DNA from: an uncultured Acidobacteriota bacterium
GTDB taxonomy: Bacteria > Acidobacteriota > Thermoanaerobaculia > Gp7-AA8
Assembly: GCA_946887105.1 (NCBI GenBank)
Contig: CAMPKJ010000196.1
Span: forward strand, 1-9,225
Reading direction: 5' to 3'
Length of the DNA stretch: 9,225 nucleotides
Made by a program: the position numbers and the translations under genes. A model generated the notes under the pieces. That model was not told the origin of the DNA. It did not search any database and was given only the letters and a program-made list of their open reading frames with translations. This document shows, one piece after another, positions 1-6,621 of this stretch (the first letter of the stretch is position 1; the number at the start of each line of letters is the position of its first letter).

Positions 1-33
1 GCCACCGCTTTCCGACGATCCGAAAGCGGTGGC
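1..33. repeat. Perfect 12-bp inverted repeat at the left edge
   Basis: Bases 1-12 (GCCACCGCTTTC) are the exact reverse complement of 22-33 (GAAAGCGGTGGC), with a 9-base spacer. The sequence lies inside the open frame of the tape-measure-like gene, so it is not a terminator between genes. The arms may extend left beyond the window. GCCACCGC occurs again at 38-45. Function unknown; an RNA hairpin or a chance palindrome in GC-rich DNA are both possible. Confidence 0.5.
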
Positions 34-430
34 TGCGGCCACCGCACTCCAAAGGCAGCTGGTCCTGGCCCGCTGCGCGGATCGCGACGATCTGCGCTTC
101 GATCCCTTCGCGCGGCTGCTGCGCGGCGAGGAAGAAGAGGACGAGGGAAGCGAGATCGACGAAGAGCAGATCGAAGCGATGGCCGCATCGGTCATGACCG
201 CGTTCGCGGCCTGCCTGCCCGGCTTCGCGCGCAGCAGCGCCGCGCACCTTCGCGAGAACTTCCTGAACGGCCCCGGCGCGATCCGCTTCGGACGCGAGCG
301 CATCGAGGTCTTTCTTCCGCGCATGCCGCTGGCGTTGCTGCTGCGCATGACCGGCGTGCACGGCAAGACGTTCACGGTGCCGTGGCTGCCGGAGCATCCG
401 ATCGTGCTGCTGCTGGCGGAGGATGCATGA
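2..430 (+). CDS. C-terminal end of a contractile injection system tape-measure-like protein (5' truncated)
   Basis: The frame is open from the left edge of the window, so the true start lies upstream; 142 residues are visible before the TGA at 428-430. A GTG at 29 exists but has no reason to be the start. Visible: an amphipathic opening, a strongly acidic tract (EEEEDEGSEIDEEQ, fragment residues 43-56), a helix, then LRENFL (83-88), an alternating segment (RIEVFLPRMPLALLL) and VPWLPEHPI (126-134) close to the end. This order (helix, LRExFL, 'V...LP', then a final PW-containing strand) is what I know from the C-terminus of eCIS tape-measure proteins (Afp14/Pvc14 type), which lie inside the tube and set its length. 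The usual last motif resembles LPW...VEW; here the ending differs (IVLLLAEDA). The gene overlaps the next one by 4 bases. Assignment rests on motif memory and on the eCIS neighbours; moderately sure. Confidence 0.62.
   Translation, partial: PPLSDDPKAVAAATALQRQLVLARCADRDDLRFDPFARLLRGEEEEDEGSEIDEEQIEAMAASVMTAFAACLPGFARSSAAHLRENFLNGPGAIRFGRERIEVFLPRMPLALLLRMTGVHGKTFTVPWLPEHPIVLLLAEDA
418..423 (+). promoter_or_regulatory. Ribosome binding site for the first DUF4157 gene
   Basis: GGAGGA lies 3 bases before the ATG at 427, inside the end of the upstream gene. It supports 427 rather than the in-frame GTG at 382 as the start, and with the ATGA overlap it suggests translational coupling to the tape-measure-like gene. 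The spacing is shorter than usual. Confidence 0.55.
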
Positions 431-3132
431 GCGCCGCGCGCAAGCAGGGCGAAAGCCCGGACATCGCGCGCGATCCGGCGCCGCAGCAGCGGAGCGCACG
501 TTCGCGCGCGCCCTTGCGAAAGATGCTCCGCGGCGCGGGCAATAACGCCATCTCCGGGCTGGTGCAGGCGAAGCTGCGCGTCGGTCACGCGGACGATCCG
601 CTGGAAGCGGAAGCCGACAAAGCCGCCGCAACGCTGGGCGGCGGCTGCTGCGCCGGAAAGGCACACGGCGAGCGCTGCGATGACTGCGTGCAGCGCAAGG
701 AAAGAGAGAGTTCCTCGGTTCCTCGGAGTGCCTCGGAGTTCCTCGGGGCCGCACCCTCTCCGAGGAACTCCGAGGCACCGAGGAACGCCGAGGAACTCGC
801 ATCGCGCGCGCTCAGCGGCACCGGCACGCCGCTGGACGCGCAAACGCGCGCGGAGATGGAGTCGCACTTCGACGCCGACCTCGGCGACGTGCGCGTGCAC
901 ACTGGTGGCGAGGCATCGTCGTCCGCCGATGCCATCGGCGCGCACGCGTACACCTCCGGGCGCGACGTGGTCTTCTCCGGCGGCGCGTATCAGCCGCGCG
1001 GCAGTGATGGACGCCGCCTGCTCGCACACGAGCTCGCGCACGTGCTGCAGCAGCGCGGACATTCCGATCGCACGCTGCGCCGCGAAGAGAAGAAGAAGCC
1101 TCCTCCCTCCGCACCGGTCGACGATCCGTGCTCGATCTCCGCGACGTCGCTCACGAATGCGCAGCTCGTCGACGTCTATGCGCGAACGCTGCTCTACGTG
1201 AAGTCGCACAAGAAAGGGGAGGACGATCTCTGGTACGACCACGGCAACCTCCTGCGCCGGCTGGCCGAGGAGCGCCACTCGCGTCTGCGCCTCGGCCACG
1301 TCTGGCTCGGCGATCCATCGCTCACCGCCATGCCCGGCGCGCTGTACGAGCTGCGTTCCGGTCTCGGGCGCGCCGTCGAGGTCGTTCCCGCCGACGTGAA
1401 GAAGGAGGCGGGCAAGCCTGGAGGCGACGGCAAGACGTCGGTGATGACGCCGTCGCAGTTCAACAGCTATCTCGAAAAGCAGCGCATCCCGTCCGTCGAC
1501 ATCGCCGATTACTTTGCGAAACAGGAGCCGGGCAAGCCGGTCGATCCGCTGACGTACGTGCTGCCCGAGCCCGAGCGCCGGAAGCCGAGCATTTGGGATC
1601 CGGCGCCGTGGGACCCGCAGGACCTGTCGACGATGTTTCTCGATCCGGTGGGGATGGGCGGCGCCGCGTGGGGAACGGCCGGCGCAAATGCCTTCGGCCC
1701 CGCCTCGCTGTTCGGGCAGTTCGCGCACGATCCGATGTCGCGATCGATGTTCAACGCCGATCCGGCCACGCTGCGGCGCAGACAGCTCAGCGGTGGACAG
1801 ACGCAGTGGCGCGGCCGGATGCCGGAGCTCGCAAGCGGACGCGGAAGCTGGTCCGACATCGCGCGACAAACCGATCTGAACAAGATCCACCCGACGTTCG
1901 AGGTGGTCGACTACCGCGACAGGCTGTCGGGCAAACTCACGTCCGTGACGCATTCGCTCTCCGAAGGCGGCGAGGCGACGCGGTGGTACGACACGAAGTT
2001 TCAGCGGGCGATCGGGATGCAGGAGCCGTGGAAGGTCGACGTTGCCATCGACCGGCTGAACACCGAATACGGCTCGAACATGCAGCCGATCGATCTGGTC
2101 GACAAGGTGCAGCTCGCGATCAACGACGACGCGGTGGAAGGATTCCGCACGCACGTGATCGAGGACGTGCGCGCCAATCCCGGCCGGTACGCGACGCTGC
2201 TGGATGCGCTGCTGCGCAAGAAGCCGGTGGTGGCCACGGCGGCGGACGGCACACAGACCACGCTGCGCACGTGGAACGAGCTGCAGAACGCGCGCGCCAC
2301 GAACACCATCACCGAGGATGTCTACAGGTCGACCATCCGGCGGATGTCGAGCAGAGCGGGCGACCGTGTCGTCGGCAGCGGCATCACCACTAATGAGATC
2401 AGGGCACTGCAACAGTTCCGCAGGCAGAACTGGAATCTCAGTCCCGAGGTGTGGAAGAAGACGGTCACGCCCGAGCTGAACGAGGCCATGCTCAAAGGGA
2501 CGATCGATCCGGTCACCGGTCTCGTCAAACCGGGTTACGCCGGATTGATGAAACAGAGCGCGAAAGGCGGGGCGAAGGTGGGTCTGGGCATCACCGCCGG
2601 CGTCGATGCGTACCGCTTCGCAACCGATCCGGACGCGCATCCGGACATGCTCCGCGAGGCCATCATCGACCTCGGCCTCGGTGCCGCCGGCAGTGCGGGC
2701 AGCGCGATGATCGAAAGCGGCATCGGCGCGTACACGTCGAACGCATTGATCGGCCAGACCTCCCGCAGCGCCACGATGTTGCGCCTGCTCGGGCGCGGCG
2801 GCGGCGGTCTTCTGGGCGGACTGGCGGCGCCCGCGGTGACCATGGCCGCGCTGATGCTCGATTCCGAGGAGCATTCGCGGCTCGAGTATTACGGCGCGAT
2901 GGCGCGCAGCGGCGCGAGCGCCGGCGCCGGCGGACTCGCGGGCGCGCTCGCCACCGGTACGTACTTCGCCATCGCCGGCAGCGAGTTCCCGCTGGTCGGC
3001 AACGCCATCGGCTTCGGAGTCGGCTTCGGCGGCGCGCTGGTGTTCGACGCGATCTGGGGCGAGGACATCGAATCGGGCGTGCGCGAGTACGGCGGAGAGC
3101 TCGGCTGCGTCGACAGGGTGGTGCCGAAGTGA
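427..3132 (+). CDS. DUF4157 (eCIS core) protein with long C-terminal extension, putative particle cargo
   Basis: This 901-aa protein starts at an ATG overlapping the previous stop (ATGA) behind GGAGGA. No signal peptide or N-terminal membrane segment is seen. Order: basic disordered N-terminus; helix motif GNNAISGLVQAKL then DDPLEAEAD (56-64), typical of eCIS-associated DUF4157 proteins; a CC-x8-C-x2-C cluster (C74, C75, C84, C87); a linker encoded by a large palindrome (about residues 94-124); the DUF4157 core from about 136, ending in HELAH (201-205), a zinc-metallopeptidase-type HExxH motif. Residues 220-470 are Pro/charge-rich and low in recognisable motifs. Residues about 473-710 form a more regular, globular-looking unit (contains FEVVDYRDRLSGKLTSVTHS from 491) that I cannot name. 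From about 712 to 890 it is Gly/Ala-rich and hydrophobic with glycine-zipper-like runs, compatible with membrane insertion. By family and neighbourhood it is probably cargo or effector of the injection particle; whether the HExxH is catalytic is not shown here. Confidence 0.85.
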   Translation: MSAARKQGESPDIARDPAPQQRSARSRAPLRKMLRGAGNNAISGLVQAKLRVGHADDPLEAEADKAAATLGGGCCAGKAHGERCDDCVQRKERESSSVPRSASEFLGAAPSPRNSEAPRNAEELASRALSGTGTPLDAQTRAEMESHFDADLGDVRVHTGGEASSSADAIGAHAYTSGRDVVFSGGAYQPRGSDGRRLLAHELAHVLQQRGHSDRTLRREEKKKPPPSAPVDDPCSISATSLTNAQLVDVYARTLLYVKSHKKGEDDLWYDHGNLLRRLAEERHSRLRLGHVWLGDPSLTAMPGALYELRSGLGRAVEVVPADVKKEAGKPGGDGKTSVMTPSQFNSYLEKQRIPSVDIADYFAKQEPGKPVDPLTYVLPEPERRKPSIWDPAPWDPQDLSTMFLDPVGMGGAAWGTAGANAFGPASLFGQFAHDPMSRSMFNADPATLRRRQLSGGQTQWRGRMPELASGRGSWSDIARQTDLNKIHPTFEVVDYRDRLSGKLTSVTHSLSEGGEATRWYDTKFQRAIGMQEPWKVDVAIDRLNTEYGSNMQPIDLVDKVQLAINDDAVEGFRTHVIEDVRANPGRYATLLDALLRKKPVVATAADGTQTTLRTWNELQNARATNTITEDVYRSTIRRMSSRAGDRVVGSGITTNEIRALQQFRRQNWNLSPEVWKKTVTPELNEAMLKGTIDPVTGLVKPGYAGLMKQSAKGGAKVGLGITAGVDAYRFATDPDAHPDMLREAIIDLGLGAAGSAGSAMIESGIGAYTSNALIGQTSRSATMLRLLGRGGGGLLGGLAAPAVTMAALMLDSEEHSRLEYYGAMARSGASAGAGGLAGALATGTYFAIAGSEFPLVGNAIGFGVGFGGALVFDAIWGEDIESGVREYGGELGCVDRVVPK
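708..798. repeat. Large imperfect palindrome of CCTCGG units inside the DUF4157 gene
   Basis: The 39-base left arm (708-746) pairs with the 39-base right arm (760-798) around a 13-base loop (747-759). The inner stem is 18 perfect pairs (TGCCTCGGAGTTCCTCGG, 729-746, with 760-777); then 719-726 pairs with 778-785 and 708-718 with 788-798, separated by two-base bulges at 727-728 and 786-787. In total 37 pairs. Each arm is itself built of near 8-10-base direct units of the type CCTCGGAGTT. It is translated in frame as a Ser/Pro/Ala/Glu-rich linker. It looks like a REP-like or small palindromic mobile repeat that landed in a tolerant linker; that origin is inference. No U-tract follows, so it is not an intrinsic terminator. 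Confidence 0.85.
3113..3118 (+). promoter_or_regulatory. Probable ribosome binding site for the AAA+ ATPase gene
   Basis: ACAGGG ends 10 bases before the GTG at 3129 and lies inside the end of the preceding gene. It is a partial Shine-Dalgarno match and fits the GTGA overlap start better than the downstream GTG codons at 3135 or 3141. Confidence 0.35.
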
Positions 3133-5228
3133 CGGTGCACGTGCTCGTTCCGGCCACGCCGTTCGCCAATGCGCGCGCGCATCTCGATGCCGAGCTGGCG
3201 CTGCTCGACGCGCGGCTGCACCGCCAGGTGCTGCGATTGCGCGCCGCGCGTCTCATGACCGAAGACCAGTTCCGCGGGTTGTACATCCCGGACGAACAGG
3301 TGGATGCGCTGCTGCGCGCCGATGGCAACCACGACGAAGATCCGACCGCGGCGGCGTTGACGCATGCCATCGAGACGCTGCGCGGCGCGATCGATCTGCG
3401 CTGCGAGCTGGCCATGCGGGAGGGAATCGCGCTTCCGCTGCTCGCGCTCGCGCAGCATTGCGGGCTGGATCGCTTCGAGCTCGAGCTGCTGCTCGTGGCC
3501 GCCGCGCCGGAGATCGATCTGCGCTATCAGACGTTGTATGCATACGCGCAGAACGACGTCACACGCCGCGCGCCGGCCATCGATCTCGCCTTGCAGCTGC
3601 TTTGCGAAACGCGCGACGAGCGTCTCGAGCGCCGCGCCGCCTTTCGTCCCGATGCGCCGTTGCTGCGCGACCGCCTGCTCCGCCTCGGCGAAGACTCGCA
3701 GGAAAAGGACATCCCGCTGCTCGCGCATCCGCTGCGCACGGATACTCGGGTGGTCGACTTTCTCACCGGCCGCGATGCGCTCGATGCCGCGCTGTTTTCG
3801 GCGGCGCGTCCGGTCACGCCGCGGATGACGCTCGACCGGCTCGTGCTCGCCGAGGATGTGCAGGAGCAGATCCTGAACGTGCTGCCGCGGCTGGCGCGGC
3901 GCGACGCGGCGCTCGTGCTGGAAGGCGCGCGCGGAACGGGGAGGAAGAGCATCGCCGAGGCCATCTGCGGTGCGCTCTCGATGCCGATGCTCGTCGTCGA
4001 CGGCGCACGTGCCGCGGCCATCCCCGATGCCGCCGCGCTCCTGCGCCGTGAAGCGCTGCTCTCCGGCTGCGCGCTGGTCATCGAAGATTGCGAAAAGCTC
4101 GACTGCGGCGCGCTCGCGCCGGCGCTTCGTTTTCTGATCGCCACCGATCCGGTGGCTTCGCGCGACGGATTCGTGATTGAAGTGCCGATGCCGAACGCGG
4201 CGATGCGCATGCGGCTGTGGCGCGACGCCGGAGCGGTCGATGCGGAAGAGTCGCTGGCCGCGAAGTTCGTGCTCAGCGGCGGGCAGATTCGCGATGCCGT
4301 GCAGCATGCGCGCGGCGCTGCCGTGATGCGCGGCGCTGTGTCGATCACGAATGACGATCTCGTGGCCGGCGCGTATGCGCAGTCGAGCAGCGCGCTGCGG
4401 ACTCTCGCGCAGCGCGTCGAGCTGCGCTATCGCTGGAACGACATCATCCTGCCGCCCAGACAACTGCAGCAGCTGCGCGAGGTCTGCATCGCGTCTCAGT
4501 TCCGGCGCACGGTGTTCGAGGACTGGGGCTTCGACGCGCGTCTGGCCGGCGGCAAGGGGATGGCCGTGCTGTTCAACGGTCCGAGCGGGACCGGCAAGAC
4601 CATGGCCGCATCGATCGTGGCGGCGGAGCTCGGACTGCGCATGTACCGCATCGACCTGGCGTCGGTGGTCAGCAAGTACATCGGCGAGACGGAGAAGAAT
4701 CTCTCGCGCATCTTCACCGAAGGGCAGGCCGCGAATGCGGTGCTGTTCTTCGACGAGGCCGATGCGCTGTTCGGAAAGCGTTCCGAGGTGAAGGACGCGC
4801 ACGATCGCTACGCCAACATCGAAGTCGCGTATCTCCTGCAGCGCGTCGAGAGTTACGAAGGTATCGTCATCCTGGCCACGAACCTCGGGCGCAACATCGA
4901 TGAAGCCTTCGCGCGCCGCATGCAGCACACCCTCGACTTCCCGTTTCCCGACCCCGCGCAGCGCGAGCGGATCTGGCGCGGCATGTTGCCTGATAGCGCG
5001 CCGCTCGCCGCGGACGTCGACTTCCCGTTCCTCGCCAAACAGTTCGAGCTCTCCGGCGGCAACATCCGCAACGTCGTTCTCGCCGCCGCACTCCAGGCCG
5101 CATCGGACGGCGGCGCGATCGGCATGCGCCAGATGATCGCCGCCACCGCGCGCGAGCTGCAGAAGATCGGACGTCTCCCGTCGCGCGGCGAGTTCCGCGA
5201 GTACTACGACTGGATCCGCGAGTCATGA
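3129..5228 (+). CDS. AAA+ ATPase of the contractile injection system (Afp15/Pvc15-like)
   Basis: This 699-aa cytoplasmic ATPase is given the GTG at 3129 as start because GTGA overlaps the previous stop by 4 bases, as at the two other junctions; GTGs at 3135 and 3141 are alternatives. The N-terminal 235 residues are helical and contain RYQTLYAYAQNDVTRR (132-147), which I associate with the winged-helix-type N-domain of eCIS ATPases. Module 1 (about 236-400) is degenerate: GARGTGRKS (266-274) as P-loop, VIED (317-320) as Walker B, D340 at the sensor-1 position, no Arg finger, but a sensor-2-like SGGQIR (383-388). Module 2 (about 430-690) is complete: GPSGTGKT (484-491), VLFFDEAD (538-545), sensor-1 N585, Arg pair R596-R597, sensor-2 SGGNIR (642-647). 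Homologues sit in nearly all eCIS loci; a role in particle assembly or, in PVC, cargo loading has been proposed. Its position among putative cargo genes fits that. Confidence 0.92.
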   Translation: MTVHVLVPATPFANARAHLDAELALLDARLHRQVLRLRAARLMTEDQFRGLYIPDEQVDALLRADGNHDEDPTAAALTHAIETLRGAIDLRCELAMREGIALPLLALAQHCGLDRFELELLLVAAAPEIDLRYQTLYAYAQNDVTRRAPAIDLALQLLCETRDERLERRAAFRPDAPLLRDRLLRLGEDSQEKDIPLLAHPLRTDTRVVDFLTGRDALDAALFSAARPVTPRMTLDRLVLAEDVQEQILNVLPRLARRDAALVLEGARGTGRKSIAEAICGALSMPMLVVDGARAAAIPDAAALLRREALLSGCALVIEDCEKLDCGALAPALRFLIATDPVASRDGFVIEVPMPNAAMRMRLWRDAGAVDAEESLAAKFVLSGGQIRDAVQHARGAAVMRGAVSITNDDLVAGAYAQSSSALRTLAQRVELRYRWNDIILPPRQLQQLREVCIASQFRRTVFEDWGFDARLAGGKGMAVLFNGPSGTGKTMAASIVAAELGLRMYRIDLASVVSKYIGETEKNLSRIFTEGQAANAVLFFDEADALFGKRSEVKDAHDRYANIEVAYLLQRVESYEGIVILATNLGRNIDEAFARRMQHTLDFPFPDPAQRERIWRGMLPDSAPLAADVDFPFLAKQFELSGGNIRNVVLAAALQAASDGGAIGMRQMIAATARELQKIGRLPSRGEFREYYDWIRES

Positions 5229-6616
5229 AGATCACCGAGCCGCCGGAGAAATCGGAATCGGATGCGCCGCGCTCGGGCCGCCCGTCACGTTCGGGCGCGA
5301 AGCAGCGGCTGCAGCGGCTGGTCGGCAATCACGCCGTGCAGCACCTCCTCCGTCCGCAGGATGATCCGATGGAAGCGGAAGCGCATCGCGTGGCCGCGTC
5401 CGCGAAGGGCGGCGTGCCGGTTTCGCTGCGGCGTGCGGCAAACGCGCGGCTGCACACCGATGGTGCGGCCGGCGATGCCGCGGCTTCGCAGCATGCGGCG
5501 GCGTACACGGTCGGCCGCGACGTCTACTTCGGTCATGGGCTCTACGATCCGCACTCGCCCGAAGGCGCGGCGCTCATCGCGCACGAGCTGACGCATGTCG
5601 TGCAGCAGAGCGGCGGCGATGCGAAGGCCGGCATTCACGCGGCGCCCGTCGGCGTGGCGCGCAGGCCCGTCTATCCACGTCCCGAAGACTTCGTGACGTT
5701 CGAGGAGTTCGCGCAGGCATGGCCCGATCGCGTCACCAGTACCGACGCGCTGTGGGAGATGTGGAATCGCCAGACGCGGCGAGGCTGGACCATCCGCGCG
5801 CTGCAGGCCGCGGGCATCGATCCACGCGCATGGATTCCGAGGTACGGCTTCCGCCAGAACATGGACAACATCAACAAGGTCTACGAGTACTACGCGAGCC
5901 TCTATCTTGCGAATCCACGGCTGCGCTGGGCGGCCATGGCCAAGCTGGCGGGCGGCGAGGTCTATCGCGGGCTCGAAGACGAGTTGCAGCCGCAGATCGA
6001 CTTCGCCGCGGCGCTCGACGACAACGATCCGAGAACGATCGGCCTCAACGACCTCTATGAAGCGTATGCCGGCTCGATGATCCTGATCCTGCTGGAGATG
6101 CAGCAGGACATCTTCTTCGACATGGCGTGGCAGCACGAGGCCTATCGCACCGAGGGCATCAGTGCGATCAGGATGGCCTTCGAGCGCGATGAGATCAGTT
6201 TCGAAACCTACAAGGCCTGGCTGGACATCGACTCCGGCGACGAAGAGCGGATCTGGGAAGGCAACAAGAGCCTGCTGCGGCGCGAGCAAGGCCTGATCCT
6301 CGAAGGCGGGGAGGAGTACTTCGGTCGCGCATTTGCCGGCGGGCAGACGCGGAAGTTCCAGGCCCACTACGCCCGCATCCGCAACATCCCCGACTACGGC
6401 ATGATCCCGGACGACATGTCCGCGGAGGCACTCTCGCCGGTTCCGGGAGGCACGCGCTTCTCGAAGAGCGTCCGCGGCGGCGACATCACGCTCTTCAAAG
6501 ATCGCTGGAAGTGGATCGAGACGGACATGTTCCCGAAGTTCAAGGCCATGGCCGTGGCCGATCTGCGCCGGCTGCTGGCCATGCCGGTGTCCACGCTCGC
6601 GAAACGGAAGTTCTGA
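5225..6616 (+). CDS. Compact DUF4157 protein with an unassigned helical C-terminal domain, putative cargo
   Basis: This 463-aa protein starts at an ATG overlapping the ATPase stop (ATGA); no clear Shine-Dalgarno is seen, so coupling is likely. No signal peptide. Residues 27-55 carry the family N-terminal motif (QRLQRLVGNHAVQHLL, then DDPMEAEAHR at 46-55). The DUF4157 core is short (about 73-128): the usual Cys-rich insert and the helix before the RLHTD strand are missing, but GRDVYFG and HELTH (120-124) remain. After a linker ending in ARRP (about 145-150) comes a helical, aromatic-rich domain of about 300 residues with NINKVYEYY (215-223), WQHEAY (302-307) and GNKSLLRREQ (346-355). The NINxxYEYY...P.LRWA...REQ pattern faintly recalls the DUF2515 family, but I would not assign it without a profile search. 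No classical toxin active site is evident. Its location suggests eCIS cargo or an accessory structural protein. Confidence 0.83.
   Translation: MKITEPPEKSESDAPRSGRPSRSGAKQRLQRLVGNHAVQHLLRPQDDPMEAEAHRVAASAKGGVPVSLRRAANARLHTDGAAGDAAASQHAAAYTVGRDVYFGHGLYDPHSPEGAALIAHELTHVVQQSGGDAKAGIHAAPVGVARRPVYPRPEDFVTFEEFAQAWPDRVTSTDALWEMWNRQTRRGWTIRALQAAGIDPRAWIPRYGFRQNMDNINKVYEYYASLYLANPRLRWAAMAKLAGGEVYRGLEDELQPQIDFAAALDDNDPRTIGLNDLYEAYAGSMILILLEMQQDIFFDMAWQHEAYRTEGISAIRMAFERDEISFETYKAWLDIDSGDEERIWEGNKSLLRREQGLILEGGEEYFGRAFAGGQTRKFQAHYARIRNIPDYGMIPDDMSAEALSPVPGGTRFSKSVRGGDITLFKDRWKWIETDMFPKFKAMAVADLRRLLAMPVSTLAKRKF
5577..5608 (+). repeat. 32-base direct repeat, copy 1 (HELTH-encoding)
   Basis: Bases 5577-5608 are identical to 7187-7218 and encode the end of the DUF4157 core, including HELTHVVQQ. 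The same stretch in the first DUF4157 gene (around 1020-1053) differs at several bases. Identity at all third positions suggests recent duplication or gene conversion between the second and third genes rather than protein-level constraint alone. Confidence 0.8.
6606..6610 (+). promoter_or_regulatory. Probable ribosome binding site for the third DUF4157 gene
   Basis: GGAAG ends 11 bases before the ATG at 6622 and 17 before the ATG at 6628, so it favours 6622. It lies within the last codons of the upstream gene. Confidence 0.4.
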
Positions 6617-6621
6617 TTGCG

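Noticed and set aside
382..426. Earlier GTG start for the first DUF4157 protein
   Set aside because: The ATG at 427 has GGAGGA upstream and the ATGA overlap; the extra 15 residues are Ala/Gly-rich and out of frame with the tape-measure-like gene.
708..798. Intrinsic terminator or CRISPR-like repeat
   Set aside because: No T-run follows the hairpin and it lies inside an uninterrupted gene; the units are 8-10 bases, arranged as a palindrome, without unique spacers.
2451..3128. Upstream in-frame extension of the ATPase gene
   Set aside because: The extension lies within the first DUF4157 gene and reads as Arg-rich out-of-frame sequence; the GTG overlapping the stop at 3129 gives the expected N-terminus.
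2889..4928. A 679-codon open frame on the minus strand opposite the ATPase gene
   Set aside because: It is the antisense shadow of a clear AAA+ gene; the product is low-complexity Arg/His/Gln-rich with no motif. Long antisense frames are expected at this GC content.
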